Source: Nocardioides sp. B-3 (GTDB lineage Bacteria; Actinomycetota; Actinomycetes; Propionibacteriales; Nocardioidaceae). Taken from it: a DNA stretch of 64,000 bases. Positions 63,037 through 64,000 of the stretch are shown here, one piece after another. The translations under genes were made by a program, and so were the position numbers. Each line of letters begins with the position of its first letter. The stretch's first letter is position 1. The stretch is taken from assembly GCF_024703895.1 (NCBI RefSeq), contig NZ_CP087968.1, positions 1,488,001 to 1,552,000 on the forward strand, written 5' to 3'. The notes under the pieces are model-generated. The model was not told the origin of the DNA, ran no database searches, and saw only the letters and a program-made list of their open reading frames with translations.

Positions 63037-64000
63037 GCGAGCTCTTCGAGCCGATCGATGCCTTCGACCGCGACCCGGCCCTGACCGCGCCACCGAACCT
63101 CGCGGCGGTCAACGCCGCCGGGGTGATCACCGCCGCCGACGTCCACATCGCCATCACGGTGGGGCAGCTGAGCGGCGAGCACGACGCCGACGTGCTGCTC
63201 GCCGTCGCCCTCACCTCGCGCGCGGTGCGACACGGTTCGGTGTGCCCGGAGCTCTCCGCCGTGGCGAGCCAGCTCGGAGATCTCGGCCTGTCCCGGCCGG
63301 CACTCGATGCGTGGTCCGCAGCCATCGAGCGGAGTCCGCTCATCGGGCTCGGCGTGCTGCACTGGGAGCACGGACTGCTCTACCTCGACCGCTACCACGA
63401 GCAGGAGACCCGGGTCCTCGACGACCTGACGTCTCGTTCGGCGTCGACTCCGCCGCTCGACCCCTCGTTGCTGGCCGCATCCCTCCAGCGGGTCTTCCCG
63501 GACGAGGGCTACGCCGAGCAGCGCACTGCCTGCGCCCATGCGGCCAGCCAGTGGACGACCGTGATCACCGGGGGCCCGGCACCGGCAAGACCACCGCCGT
63601 CGCCGGCCTGCTCGTGGCCCTGCACGAACAGGCCGAGATTCGTGGCGAACAGCTGCGGATCGCGATGGCCGCTCCCACCGGCAAGGCCGCAGCCCGTCTC
63701 GAGCATGCGGTGCGCGACAACCGCGTTCGTTCAGCGACGCCGACCGGGCGCGGTTGGCGGGGGTCAGCGCGATGACCCTGCACCGCCTGCTCAAGACCCA
63801 CCCGGGCAACAGCACACGCTTCCGTCACCACCGCGGCAACCGGCTCCCCCACGACCTCATCGTCGTCGACGAGACCTCGATGGTCTCGCTGACGATGATG
63901 GCGCGGTTGCTCGAGGCCGTTCGCCCCGACGCACGACTGGTGTTCGTCGGCGACCCCGACCAGCTGTCGTCCGTCGACGCGGGCGCCGTGCTCACCGACC
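63033..64000 (+). CDS. recD: Exodeoxyribonuclease V alpha subunit, RecD (partial, frame breaks)
   Basis: ATG 63033 begins [21 protein letters not shown]-terminal helical domain, then Walker [65 protein letters not shown] (motif II) and [20 protein letters not shown] at the window edge. The gene runs out of the window; about half is present. Breaks lie near 63573 and 63730. It is translationally coupled to recB. Confidence 0.94.
   Translation, partial: MSELFEPIDAFDRDPALTAPPNLAAVNAAGVITAADVHIAITVGQLSGEHDADVLLAVALTSRAVRHGSVCPELSAVASQLGDLGLSRPALDAWSAAIERSPLIGLGVLHWEHGLLYLDRYHEQETRVLDDLTSRSASTPPLDPSLLAASLQRVFPDEGYAEQRTACAHAASQWTTVITGGPAPARPPPSPACSWPCTNRPRFVANSCGSRWPLPPARPQPVSSMRCATTAFVQRRRPGAVGGGQRDDPAPPAQDPPGQQHTLPSPPRQPAPPRPHRRRRDLDGLADDDGAVARGRSPRRTTGVRRRPRPAVVRRRGRRAHR

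Overview
The window is about 64 kb of high-GC DNA from an actinobacterium, most likely Nocardioides or another member of the Nocardioidaceae. This is inferred from the GC-rich codon use, the dnaX-ybaB-recR-DUF5063-lysC-asd gene order, the 4S-type SRP RNA beside tRNA-Ser, an ESX-type secretion locus and GTP-dependent PEP carboxykinase. No 16S gene is present to confirm it. Most long genes, including core ones (asd, dnaX, recR, pckG, recB, recC), are broken by 1-2 base indels in homopolymers or CG runs, with coding continuing in another frame. I read these as consensus errors, so each such gene is listed as one feature with its frame breaks noted.

Layout. 1-6463: housekeeping block on the minus strand (dnaX, ybaB, recR, DUF5063, lysC, asd) and the SRP RNA. 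6568-18728: a 12.1 kb integrative element in the 3' end of tRNA-Ser(GGA), bounded by a 27-bp direct repeat. It carries a tyrosine integrase, an XRE regulator and divergent excisionase, an export cassette with its own small secreted protein, an IS1380-type IS, a HAD hydrolase, hypothetical genes and an AAA/DUF4143 ATPase. Next to attR are four iterons spaced exactly 23 bp apart and a pair of putative integrase arm sites that is repeated at the left end. 18729-21582: an ArsR regulator, a SulP/STAS transporter and a stand-alone adenylate kinase. 21603-32119: a type VII secretion locus (mycP, eccB, eccD, two WXG100 genes and a second eccD-like gene on minus; eccC on plus).

32173-39753: mixed metabolism and membrane genes (nucleotidyltransferase, SnoaL-like, HerA-like ATPase, LytR_C protein, K+/H+ antiporter, flavoprotein, aminotransferase). 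39854-42569: a WXG-like protein, an EspG-like protein and a serine-hydrolase-like protein, probably a type VII substrate/chaperone/effector cassette linked to the ESX locus 8 kb away. 42554-44817: a MoxR ATPase and VWA (CoxE-like) pair, preceded by a nested palindrome and tRNA-Ser(UGA). 46083-47582: tRNA-Ser(GCU), a tiny secreted peptide with three DTSWP repeats, and a convergent LuxR-type regulator. 47696-52198: two divergent GTP-PEPCK genes around a diguanylate cyclase remnant. 52402-56065: tRNA-Arg(ACG), a DUF6328 protein, a FetB-like permease, a secreted subtilisin and CsbD. 56164-64000: recC-recB-recD (recD cut by the window edge), with a 218-bp element bounded by 18-bp perfect inverted repeats placed exactly between recC and recB.

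The candidates most likely to be new biology are the DTSWP peptide with its regulator, the small secreted protein with its adaptor/ABC exporter on the integrative element, and the WXG/EspG/hydrolase cassette.
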